Origin: Actinoallomurus soli
Lineage (GTDB): Bacteria > Actinomycetota > Actinomycetes > Streptosporangiales > Streptosporangiaceae
DNA length: 64,000 nucleotides
Reading direction: 5' to 3'
NCBI RefSeq assembly: GCF_024055715.1
Contig: NZ_JAMXMV010000013.1
Span: forward strand, 62,001 to 126,000
Shown: one piece after another, positions 34,331 through 41,415 of the stretch
How the letters are laid out: each line of letters opens with the position of its first letter
How positions within the stretch are numbered: position 1 is the stretch's first letter
The notes under the pieces: generated by a model
Databases searched by the model: none
Told to the model about the DNA's origin: nothing
What the model saw: the letters and a program-made list of their open reading frames with translations, nothing else
Translations under genes and position numbers: made by a program

Positions 34331-34333
34331 GGC

Positions 34334-34891
34334 CTAGTAGAACGTGTCGCCCATGCGGAAGACGTCGGGGTCGGCGTAGTCCTCCCACAGGACCGGGTTG
34401 CCGTAGGTCGCCGAGGGCGGCCAGAGGCCGTCGGTGTCCGTCGGGGTCGGTGTCGGCGTGGGGGTCGGTGTGGGGCTGCCGGAGACGCTTCCGGTGCAGG
34501 TGACGCCGTTGAGGGCGAAGTCGCCGGGAGCGGGATTGGAACCGTTCCAGGTGCCGTTGAAGCCGAAGCTCGCGGTGCCGCCGCTGGGGACGGAGGCGTT
34601 GTCGCCGGCGTTGGTGACGCTCACCTGGGGGCCGGGAGTGCCGAGAGTGCCGTTCCAGAGTTGGCTGACGGTCTGCCCGGCGGTGAACGACCAGGTGAGG
34701 CGCCAGCCGTTGATCGCGTCACCGAGGTTCTTGATGGTCACTCCGGCGCCGAAGCCTCCCTGCCATTGGTCGGTGACCGTATAGGTCACCTGGCATCCGG
34801 CGGCGTGTGCCGAGACGGTGGTGACGACTCCGATGGTGCCGAGCGCGGCCGTCACGATCGGCAGCCAGGCCCGATGTCGGGAGATTCTCAT
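34334..34891 (-). pseudogene. 5' portion of the split GH43 gene: signal peptide, CBM2 and first propeller residues
   Basis: A 185-codon frame with an N-terminal secretion signal (about 1-31, ending SAHAAG), a CBM2-type cellulose/xylan-binding module (GCQVTYTVTDQWQGGFGAGV, conserved Trp residues, closing Cys in GVTCTG), a Pro-Thr linker, and then the start of a GH43 catalytic domain. That start is NPVLWEDYADPDVFRMGDTFY, read in parts as NPVLWEDY and ADPDVFRMGDTFY, where the Asp of ADPD is the family base. It ends in a TAG created where the inserted element begins. The continuation lies at 29255-30316. As it stands it could at most yield a secreted binding module. Confidence 0.83.
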
Positions 34892-35140
34892 CCAGGTCCT
34901 CCGGTCGGGTCACCTCGGGGAATACGGGGCCTCTTCGGCGCCGTCGCCGACTCATCGAGCCGGCCGCGTCGCCGACGACGTCCCTGCCCTTCGCGGCGGT
35001 CGGCGGCAGCCCGGCGACCGCCCCGAAGAGTCTCGGCGGCCGGACCATCGGGCTGTCCCGCTGACGAGGCCCGGCGTGTCCCGCCGGCGGTCACGCCCCC
35101 TGGGGTGGCGGGACCGCCGGCGGGCGCATGGGTCGCCGTA

Positions 35141-35175
35141 GATAGTTAAAACAGCCTTATTAAGTTATCGTTAGT
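35141..35175. promoter_or_regulatory. AT-rich operator/promoter region of the marR-MFS operon
   Basis: Thirty-five AT-rich bases, in sharp contrast to the GC-rich surroundings, lie directly before the marR start. They contain an imperfect dyad, GATAGTTAA (35141-35149) against TTAAGTTATC (35160-35169), and two further TTAG/GTTA half-site-like motifs. This fits a self-regulated MarR promoter. The GC-rich 34892-35140 before it shows no gene. Confidence 0.5.
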
Positions 35176-35179
35176 ATCT

Positions 35180-35644
35180 ATGGACGAGACGGACGTATCG
35201 CCCGCAGCCCCGGATGATCCGGATGCGAGCGAGATCGCGGCGGCGCTGCGCCTGAGCGTGGGCCGGATCGCGCGCAAGATGCGCCAGGCCAAGGGATCCG
35301 CGGGCCTGGCGCTCTCGGAGATGTCGACACTGGCCAGGCTGGACCGGGAGGGCCCGAGGTCGCCGAGCGCGCTCGCCGCCGTCGAGGGCGTACGGCCCCA
35401 GGCCATGGCGACCACCCTGGCCACCTTGGAGGGACGCGGCCTCGTCGACCGGCGCCCGGACGAGAGCGACGGCCGCCGGGCGGTGATGACGATCACCGAG
35501 GCGGGCCGCGCGCTGGTCGCCGACCGGCGCTCCGAATCCGTACGGCGCCTGGCCGCCGTCATCGACACGGAGCTCACGCCGGCCGAGCGGCGCTCGCTCC
35601 TTCCCGCGCTTCCCCTGCTCGACCGACTGGCGGAACGGCTGTGA
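35180..35644 (+). CDS. MarR family regulator of the adjacent efflux gene
   Basis: A 154-residue winged-helix protein: recognition region ALAAVEGVRPQAMATTLATL (about 68-87), wing VDRRPDESDGRRAVMTIT and a C-terminal dimerisation helix. Its stop overlaps the start of the MFS transporter gene (GTGA, 35641-35644). Together with the AT-rich dyad just upstream this is the standard layout of a MarR repressor controlling its own operon and a drug exporter. The ligand is not predictable. Confidence 0.88.
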   Translation: MDETDVSPAAPDDPDASEIAAALRLSVGRIARKMRQAKGSAGLALSEMSTLARLDREGPRSPSALAAVEGVRPQAMATTLATLEGRGLVDRRPDESDGRRAVMTITEAGRALVADRRSESVRRLAAVIDTELTPAERRSLLPALPLLDRLAERL

Positions 35645-37416
35645 CGGACGGAGTGAACGGACGTATGGGCTCTGTGGACGAACGCGGGCACGCTCAGGAG
35701 GAGACCGGACGCTACAAGTGGGTCGCGCTGTCCAACACGACGATGGGCGTGCTCATCGCGACCGTCGACTCCTCGATCGTGATCATCTCCCTGCCGTCGA
35801 TCTTCCGGGGCATCGGACTGGACCCGCTCGCCCCCGGCAACATCGGCTACCTGCTGTGGATGATCCTCGGCTACCTGCTCGTCTCCGCCGTGCTCGTGGT
35901 CGCGCTGGGCCGGCTGGGCGACATGTTCGGCCGCGTCCGGATGTACAACGCGGGCTTCGCGATCTTCGCCGCCGCCTCGATCGCCCTGTCACTCGATCCG
36001 TTCAGGGGCGGCGGCGGCGCCCTGTGGCTGATCGGCTTCCGGATCGTGCAGGCCGTCGGCGGTTCGATGCTCACCGCGAACTCCGCCGCCATCCTCACCG
36101 ACGCCTTCCCCGCCCGGCAGCGCGGCATGGCGCTCGGCATCAACCAGATCACCGCGCTCGCGGGCCAGTTCATCGGGCTCCTCGCGGGCGGCCTGCTGGC
36201 GGCCATCGACTGGCGGGCGGTGTTCTGGGTGAGCGTGCCGATCGGCGTGCTGGGCACCGTGTGGTCCTACCGCAGCCTGCGCGAGATCGGCTCTCGCCGG
36301 CCCGGCCGCATCGACTGGGTGGGGAACCTGACGTTCACCGCCGGCGCCGGGGCCCTCCTCATCGGCATCACCTACGGCATCCAGCCCTACGGCGGCCACT
36401 CGACCGGGTGGACGAACCCGTACGTGCTCGGCGCCCTGGGCGGGGGCCTGGCCCTGCTCGTCACCTTCTGCATCGCCGAGACCCGCATCGCCGAGCCGAT
36501 GTTCCATCTCGGGCTGTTCCGCATCCGCGCCTTCGCCGCGGGCAACCTGGCGGCGCTGCTCACCGCGATCGCCCGCGGCGGCCTGCAGTTCACGCTGATC
36601 ATGTGGCTGCAGGGCATGTGGCTGCCGCTGCGCGGCTACGACTTCGAACGCACTCCGCTGTGGGCCGGCATCTTCATGCTGCCGCTGACGATCGGGTTCC
36701 TGCTGGGCGGGCCGATCTCCGGCTGGCTGTCCGACCGTTTCGGCGCGCGCCTGTTCTCCACGACCGGGCTGCTCGTGGTGGCGGCGGCCTTCCTCGGCCT
36801 GCTCCTCCTGCCGGTCGACTTCCCCTATCCCGCCTTCGCGGCCATGCTGTTGCTCAGCGGTCTCGGCCAGGGGATGTTCGCCGCGCCCAACACCTCCGCG
36901 ATCATGGGCAGTGTCCCGCCCGACCAGCGCGGCGTCGCCTCCGGCATGCGCTCGACGTTCCAGAACTCCGGCACCGCCCTGTCGATCGGCCTGTCCTTCT
37001 CGCTGATGATCACCGGCCTCGCCGGTTCGCTGCCCGGCGCGCTCGACAGCGGCCTGCGCGCGCACGGCGTGCCGGCCGGCACCGCGGCCCAGGTGGCGAA
37101 CCTGCCGCCGGTCAGCAGCCTGTTCGCCACCTTCCTCGGTAACAACCCGATCGGCCACCTGCTCGCGCCGAGCGGCGTCCTGAACACCCTGCCCGCCGAT
37201 GACGTCCACACCCTCACCGGCACCCGGTTCTTCCCGACGCTGGTGACCGGCCCGTTCCACCAGGGCCTCGTCACGGTCTTCACCGTGGCCCTGGCCCTGG
37301 CCCTGATCGGCGCCCTCGCCTCCGTGCTGCGCGGCCGTCACCAGCGCACCGGCGAGACCGCCGGGGCCGGTGCCCGGGAAGGGGAGCAGGCGGGCCTCGG
37401 GACCCGTTCGTCCTGA
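35641..37416 (+). CDS. DHA2-family MFS drug:proton antiporter
   Basis: A 591-residue transporter with 14 predicted membrane helices. The first helix carries the antiporter-type sequence ATVDSSIVIISLPSIF (about 41-56). The motif A loop is LGRLGDMFGRVRMYN and the motif C-like segment lies in AILTDAFPARQRGMALGIN. The protein belongs to the EmrB/QacA group. An unusual hydrophobic loop follows helix 12 or 13 (residues about 470-530). It is translationally coupled to the upstream MarR regulator. GTG start at 35641; an ATG nine codons on is an alternative. Confidence 0.9.
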   Translation: MTDGVNGRMGSVDERGHAQEETGRYKWVALSNTTMGVLIATVDSSIVIISLPSIFRGIGLDPLAPGNIGYLLWMILGYLLVSAVLVVALGRLGDMFGRVRMYNAGFAIFAAASIALSLDPFRGGGGALWLIGFRIVQAVGGSMLTANSAAILTDAFPARQRGMALGINQITALAGQFIGLLAGGLLAAIDWRAVFWVSVPIGVLGTVWSYRSLREIGSRRPGRIDWVGNLTFTAGAGALLIGITYGIQPYGGHSTGWTNPYVLGALGGGLALLVTFCIAETRIAEPMFHLGLFRIRAFAAGNLAALLTAIARGGLQFTLIMWLQGMWLPLRGYDFERTPLWAGIFMLPLTIGFLLGGPISGWLSDRFGARLFSTTGLLVVAAAFLGLLLLPVDFPYPAFAAMLLLSGLGQGMFAAPNTSAIMGSVPPDQRGVASGMRSTFQNSGTALSIGLSFSLMITGLAGSLPGALDSGLRAHGVPAGTAAQVANLPPVSSLFATFLGNNPIGHLLAPSGVLNTLPADDVHTLTGTRFFPTLVTGPFHQGLVTVFTVALALALIGALASVLRGRHQRTGETAGAGAREGEQAGLGTRSS

Positions 37417-37578
37417 CCGAGGCCGGGGCGCGACCCGCCGTGGCCCGTGCGCGCCGATCGGGCCGCGCCCGTCGTCCATGCCCGGCGCCCGGCGGCGGAT
37501 GCCGGGGCCGCACGGACCGCTGCGGGCGGCCACGGGCCGAGGTACGGTCGCGGCCACGGACGGTGGAAAGCTGTGGGC

Positions 37579-38010
37579 ATGGGATCGGCGGCTGATGAGG
37601 TGTCACCGAAGGCGGGCTACCGGCGGTCGGCGGGGTCGCCGCGCGGGGAGGCCAGGCGGCGGGAACTGCTGGAGCGCGTCACCGAGGACGTCGCCGCGAA
37701 CGGGCTCGTGGACTTCTCGCTGCGGCGGGCGGCGCGGGCGGCCGGGACGACGCACAAGGTGCTGCTCTACCACTTCGACGGCGTCGAGGACCTGCTCCGG
37801 CAGGTGATCTTCAAGCTCCGCGAGAGGCGCATCGACAACGCGCTGGCCGCCGCGCGCGAGGCGTCGGGTCAGGAGACGCTGGCGGCGCGGATCCGCGTCG
37901 TGTGGCCCACTGGGGCTTCTCGCTGGCAGGCGGTCACGTCATCCGGGTCGCGGCGGACGATCCACGGGTGGCGGCGGCGGTCGCGCAGATGCCGCTCGCC
38001 GACGGCCTGA
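37579..38010 (+). pseudogene. TetR-type regulator truncated by a deletion
   Basis: The frame opens with a typical TetR N-terminal DNA-binding domain: ELLERVTEDVAANGLVDFSL, then the helix-turn-helix RRAARAAGTTHKVLLYHFDG. TetR-like sequence continues to about codon 107 (LAARIRVVWP). Beyond about 37895 the frame reads out-of-phase hydrolase DNA and stops at 38010, giving 143 residues instead of about 200. The ligand-binding domain is missing. The simplest explanation is a deletion that joined this gene to the neighbouring alpha/beta hydrolase gene. Confidence 0.75.
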
Positions 38011-38546
38011 ACGCCACCCCGAGGGCGGGGCGTCACCAGAGGCCGCTGACCATGCTGCGGTTCACCGGCCGGGGCCTCCTCGACGCCGTGGGCGGGCTCC
38101 TCCACCGCCCTCCGCTGACGGTGCCGCTCGCCGGCGTGCCGGGGACGATGGCGATGCTCACCACCCCGGACGGCCTGGACGGAGACCGGGCGCTCAACCC
38201 GGGCGGCCGGTCCCCGGACTGGCCGCAGGTCGTCGCCGCCCGCTCGGCGCTCCGCATCACGCTCTACCGGCCCGGCCGGCACGCTCCCCGCGTGCGCTGC
38301 CCGCTGCTGGTCGTGGTCTGCGAGCAGGATCAGACCGCTCCGCCCGGCCCCGCCGTCCGCGCGGCACGGCGAGCCCCCCGCGGAGAGCTCATCGGCCTGC
38401 CCGGCGGGCACTACGCCCCCTTCCTGGACGCGCACGAGCAGGCCGTCGACGCCGAGCTGTCCTTCCTCGGCCGGCACCTGGCCGGCCGTTCGGGGACGGA
38501 GGGCGACGCCGCGGAGCCCGCTTCGCCCCGAGGGGAGCGTGCGTGA
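37890..38546 (+). pseudogene. Alpha/beta hydrolase, 5' end deleted
   Basis: The frame carries the C-terminal two-thirds of a dienelactone-hydrolase/acyl-peptidase-like alpha/beta hydrolase. It begins just before the nucleophile elbow (WGFSLAGGH, Ser about seven codons in), retains a C-terminal acid loop (VVVCEQDQTAPPGP) and the catalytic His (GGHYAPF). The first strands and oxyanion region are missing, and no start with a ribosome binding site precedes the elbow. It is fused out of frame to the truncated TetR gene at about 37890-37905, so no functional hydrolase is expected. Confidence 0.75.
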
Positions 38547-38657
38547 GGACCGTCGAGCCGCCGCCGGCGCGACCGGGCATGAGGACACCGGCGACGCCTC
38601 GCCGACGCGCGCCGGCGGCGGGTGCCGTTCGGTGAGCCGGGACCGGCCCGCGCGCCC

Positions 38658-40025
38658 TCAGAGCCGCCGGGGGAGGGCGTTGCCGGCCTCGCGCACGCCC
38701 CGGGGAACGTCCACCGTGACCAGCAACGCCAGGCCGATCACGAAGAACACCACCAGGGAGACCAGGGCGGTGCGGTAGCTGTCGGTCCACTGCAGCGCGG
38801 CCGCGAACACCAGCGGCCCCAGCCAGCTGGTCCCCTTGTCGCTGATGACGTAGAAGCCGAAGTACTCCGCCTCCCGGTCCCGCGGCAGCAGGTGGGAGAA
38901 CAGCGACCGCGACAGCGCCTGCGTGCCGCCCAGGACCACGCCGATCGCGGCGGCCAGCGCCAGGAACTCCGCCGCCGACCCGCGCCGCAGCCCGTACGCG
39001 GCCAGCACGACGGCCGTCCACAGGACCAGGGAGACCAGGATGACACGCTTGGCGCCGTACCGCCGGGCGAGCCTGCCCAGAGCCAGCGCCCCGCCGCACG
39101 CGACGAACTGCACGAGCAGCACCGCCGCGATCACGTCCGTCTGCCCCAGCTTCAGCTCCTCCGTCGCGAATGTCGCCGACATCGTGATGACCGTCTGCAC
39201 GCCGTCGTTGTAGACCAGGAACGCCAGCAGGAACAGCAGGGTGACCGGCCGGCCGCGCATGTCCCGCAGGGTGCCGGCCAGCCGCCCGAACCCGGCGCGC
39301 ACGGCCGTACGCAGCGGTTCGGCGCCGGACGCGGGCGCGGGCCGCCGGTCGCGCAGCGCGCGCAGCGGGATGAGGGTGAACGCCGCCCACCAGACACCGG
39401 CCGAGGCGAGGCTGACCCGGACCGCCTCCGCCTTGGTCACCCCGAACGCGTCGTGCGCCAGGAACAGCACGAGGTTCAGGACGAGCAGCAGCCCGCCGCC
39501 GAGGTAGCCCAGGCCCCAGCCGCGAGAGGACACCGCGTCGCGTTCGTCCGGTTCGGCGATGTCGGTCAGGAAGGCGTTGTAGACGACGGTGGAGGCGCCG
39601 AGCGCGAGGTTGCCCACGACGAACAGGGCGGCGCCGAGGAGGTAGCGCCCGCCGCCGACGAAGTACAGGCCCATGGTGGCGAACGCCCCGATGTAGGCGA
39701 ACACTCCGAGGAGCGCGCGCTTGCGTCCGGTGTGGTCGGCCAGCGCGCCGGCCAGCGGCAGGACGAGGACCTGCAGGACCACCGACAGCGTGACGGCGAG
39801 GGGGTAGACCGCCTTGGCCCGGATGTCGGCGCCCAGCGGGTGCACGAACCCGTCGGCGTCGGCCGCGGCCTTGGCGATGTCGCTGAGGTAGGGGCCGAGG
39901 AACACCGCCACGACGGTCGTGTCGAACGCGGAGTTGGCCCAGTCGTAGAAGTACCAGCCGCGCTGCTCGCGCCGGCGGTCGCGGGGGGTGGTCTCGGCGG
40001 GGGTGCCGACGGGCGCCAGGCCCAC
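38658..40025 (-). CDS. UMF1-family MFS transporter (Atg22-like)
   Basis: A 455-residue 12-helix membrane protein of the UMF1 family. The signature YFYDWANSAFDTTVV occurs near residue 25 and ADHTGRKRALLGVFA is the loop 2-3 motif. GGTQALSRSLFSHLLPRDREAEYFGFY (read GGTQALSRSLFSHLLP then RDREAEYFGFY) is the conserved C-half motif. Yeast Atg22 exports vacuolar amino acids; the substrate of bacterial members is not known. GTG at 40025 has a GAGGAGGA ribosome binding site. It lies 36 bp downstream of the glycerophosphodiesterase gene on the same strand, so the two are probably cotranscribed. Confidence 0.87.
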   Translation of the reverse strand: MGLAPVGTPAETTPRDRRREQRGWYFYDWANSAFDTTVVAVFLGPYLSDIAKAAADADGFVHPLGADIRAKAVYPLAVTLSVVLQVLVLPLAGALADHTGRKRALLGVFAYIGAFATMGLYFVGGGRYLLGAALFVVGNLALGASTVVYNAFLTDIAEPDERDAVSSRGWGLGYLGGGLLLVLNLVLFLAHDAFGVTKAEAVRVSLASAGVWWAAFTLIPLRALRDRRPAPASGAEPLRTAVRAGFGRLAGTLRDMRGRPVTLLFLLAFLVYNDGVQTVITMSATFATEELKLGQTDVIAAVLLVQFVACGGALALGRLARRYGAKRVILVSLVLWTAVVLAAYGLRRGSAAEFLALAAAIGVVLGGTQALSRSLFSHLLPRDREAEYFGFYVISDKGTSWLGPLVFAAALQWTDSYRTALVSLVVFFVIGLALLVTVDVPRGVREAGNALPRRL

Positions 40026-40061
40026 GCGTCCTCCTCGGCCCGCCCGGGGGAACGGCCGGCC

Positions 40062-40853
40062 TCAGGCCGGCGCGGCGGCCCACTGCGCGCGGGCGGTCAT
40101 GACGTCGCGCAGGGCCTCGATCTCATCCGTGATGATGCCATCGACGCCGAGGTCGAGGAGACGCGCCATCTCCGCCGGGTCGTTGACCGTCCACACGTGC
40201 ACCTGCAGGCCGAGCGCGTGCGCGGTCCGCAGGAACGCCTCGGTGACCAGCGGGGTCCGCCCGACGCGCCGGGGGACCTGGGCGCACGGGACGCCGAGCT
40301 CGGCCAGGCGCACGAGCCGGCCGAACGGGCCGCCGACGGACCGGGCGCGCAACGTGGCCACGCCCAGCGGGCTCAGCGCGGTGCACACGTCCCGGCCGGA
40401 CAGCAGGCGCATGCGGGCGCGTACCTGCCGGAGGCGGCGGTGGGAGAAGGAGGTGACGCAGATCCGGTCCCACGCGCGGGCCCGGTGCAGGACCTCGGTG
40501 AGCGGTCCGATGGCGTTCTCGGCCTTGACGTCGATGTTCAGGCGCGCGCCGGGCCAGGCGGCGAGGATCTCCTCCAGGCGGGGGATGGGCTCACGGCCCG
40601 CGATCCGCGCCTTGGCGACCTCGGCGAAGCCGAGCCGGGCGATCGGGCCGGTGCGGTCGGTGACCCGGTCGAGGGTCGCGTCGTGGAAGGCGACCAGGAC
40701 GCCGTCCGCGGTGGCGCGCACGTCGGTCTCCAGGTAGCGGTAGCCCAGCCCGATGGCGCGATCGAAGGCCGCCATCGAGTTCTCGCGGCCGTCGGGGGAC
40801 CCGCCGCGGTGCGCGAAGGGGATCGGGCCGGGATGGTCGAGATATGCGTACAC
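40062..40853 (-). CDS. Glycerophosphodiester phosphodiesterase
   Basis: A 263-residue GDPD-family TIM-barrel enzyme that hydrolyses glycerophosphodiesters to glycerol-3-phosphate and an alcohol. The catalytic pattern is intact: HRGG at 15-18, ENSMAAF and the metal-binding ETD (about 42-44), His in VAFHD, DVKAE (about 108-112), and the C-terminal VWTVNDPAEM and GVDGIITD blocks. No signal peptide is present, so it acts in the cytoplasm. It precedes the UMF1 transporter gene in one unit. The CCTTACT-type palindromic repeat lies about 60-85 bp upstream of its start. Confidence 0.9.
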   Translation of the reverse strand: MYAYLDHPGPIPFAHRGGSPDGRENSMAAFDRAIGLGYRYLETDVRATADGVLVAFHDATLDRVTDRTGPIARLGFAEVAKARIAGREPIPRLEEILAAWPGARLNIDVKAENAIGPLTEVLHRARAWDRICVTSFSHRRLRQVRARMRLLSGRDVCTALSPLGVATLRARSVGGPFGRLVRLAELGVPCAQVPRRVGRTPLVTEAFLRTAHALGLQVHVWTVNDPAEMARLLDLGVDGIITDEIEALRDVMTARAQWAAAPA

Positions 40854-40909
40854 GAGTGCACCTGTCGTACTAGGGGCCGCGGGCGCTGCTCCCGCTTTCC
40901 ACAGTAGTG

Positions 40910-40940
40910 ACCTTACTGCGTAAAGGCGGTGGCTTGATCA
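40910..40940. repeat. Palindrome-containing intergenic motif, copy 1
   Basis: The block begins ACCTTACTGCGTAAAGG and continues GCGGTGGCTTGATCA. A closely similar block occurs at 45007-45039. Read on the minus strand both contain TTGA-C and a -10-like TAAGGT, so they may be promoters or operators. The remainder of the 243-bp gap 40854-41096 shows no gene. Confidence 0.5.
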
Positions 40941-41096
40941 ACCGTAGTCTCTCCAACGCACCGGACCCCGAACCAACCGGCACGGCGTACACGGACCACC
41001 GATCCACCACAAGCCGGGCATCTCTTCCACTAAGTTGTCTCCGTCGTGGCTCCAGGAGAGCCCTCATCATCCTCTCAACCGGGAAGGCCGGGGATC

Positions 41097-41309
41097 GTGG
41101 CGGACACCAGCGCCTACGCGGCGACGTTCGAGATCGTCGATGTCAACAAGGACGGGCGCGTCTCCGCGCCGGAGCTCAAGCAGCTCATGAAGGCCCTCGG
41201 TGAGGACATCACCGACGAGACGGCGGCCGAGGTCGTCCGCCGGATGGACTCCGACGGTGACGGGGAGATCTCGCTGGAGGAGTTCGCCGCCTACATGTCC
41301 CAGGGCTGA
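41097..41309 (+). CDS. Small EF-hand calcium-binding protein
   Basis: A 70-residue protein made of two canonical EF-hands: DVNKDGRVSAPE (about 11-22) and DSDGDGEISLEE (about 50-61), each with Asp at position 1 and Glu at position 12. It resembles the CabB-type calmodulin-like proteins of Streptomyces, thought to buffer or sense calcium. The GTG at 41097 is preferred because a longer reading from 41046 lacks a ribosome binding site, though the chosen start has only a close GGGGA. A very strong terminator follows. Confidence 0.85.
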   Translation: MADTSAYAATFEIVDVNKDGRVSAPELKQLMKALGEDITDETAAEVVRRMDSDGDGEISLEEFAAYMSQG

Positions 41310-41330
41310 CCCGCTGCCGACGCGGGCGTC

Positions 41331-41372
41331 GCCCTCCGCCGGCCGCCCCGGTACGGGCGGCCGGCGGAGGGC
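41331..41372. terminator. Strong bidirectional terminator
   Basis: A perfect 18-bp inverted repeat (41331-41348 with 41355-41372) with a 6-nt loop lies between the convergent EF-hand and GH3 genes. Confidence 0.8.
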
Positions 41373-41415
41373 GCTCTGATGATGCGGAGCGTCCGGCCGG
41401 TGGGCCGGCCCCGGC

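Larger units (their letters stand above)
30317..34333. mobile_element. About 4 kb inserted DNA carrying ECF41 module and Tn3 transposase fragment
   Basis: The segment separates the two halves of a GH43 gene. It holds an ECF41 sigma factor, an MDR-family oxidoreductase, a truncated cupin lipoprotein and the N-terminal half of a Tn3-family transposase reading inwards from the right end. A 24-bp palindrome sits at the right boundary. I could not find a matching inverted repeat at the left boundary or a target duplication, and GH43 sequence is lost at the junction, so this is a degraded or rearranged element rather than an intact transposon. The left end begins near GGCTCTGTCGCA, which vaguely resembles an IS6-type terminus. 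Confidence 0.65.

Noticed and set aside
30317-34333. Intact Tn3 transposon with paired terminal repeats and 5-bp target duplication
   Set aside because: I could not match the right boundary sequence with the left boundary, host DNA is missing and the transposase lacks its catalytic half.
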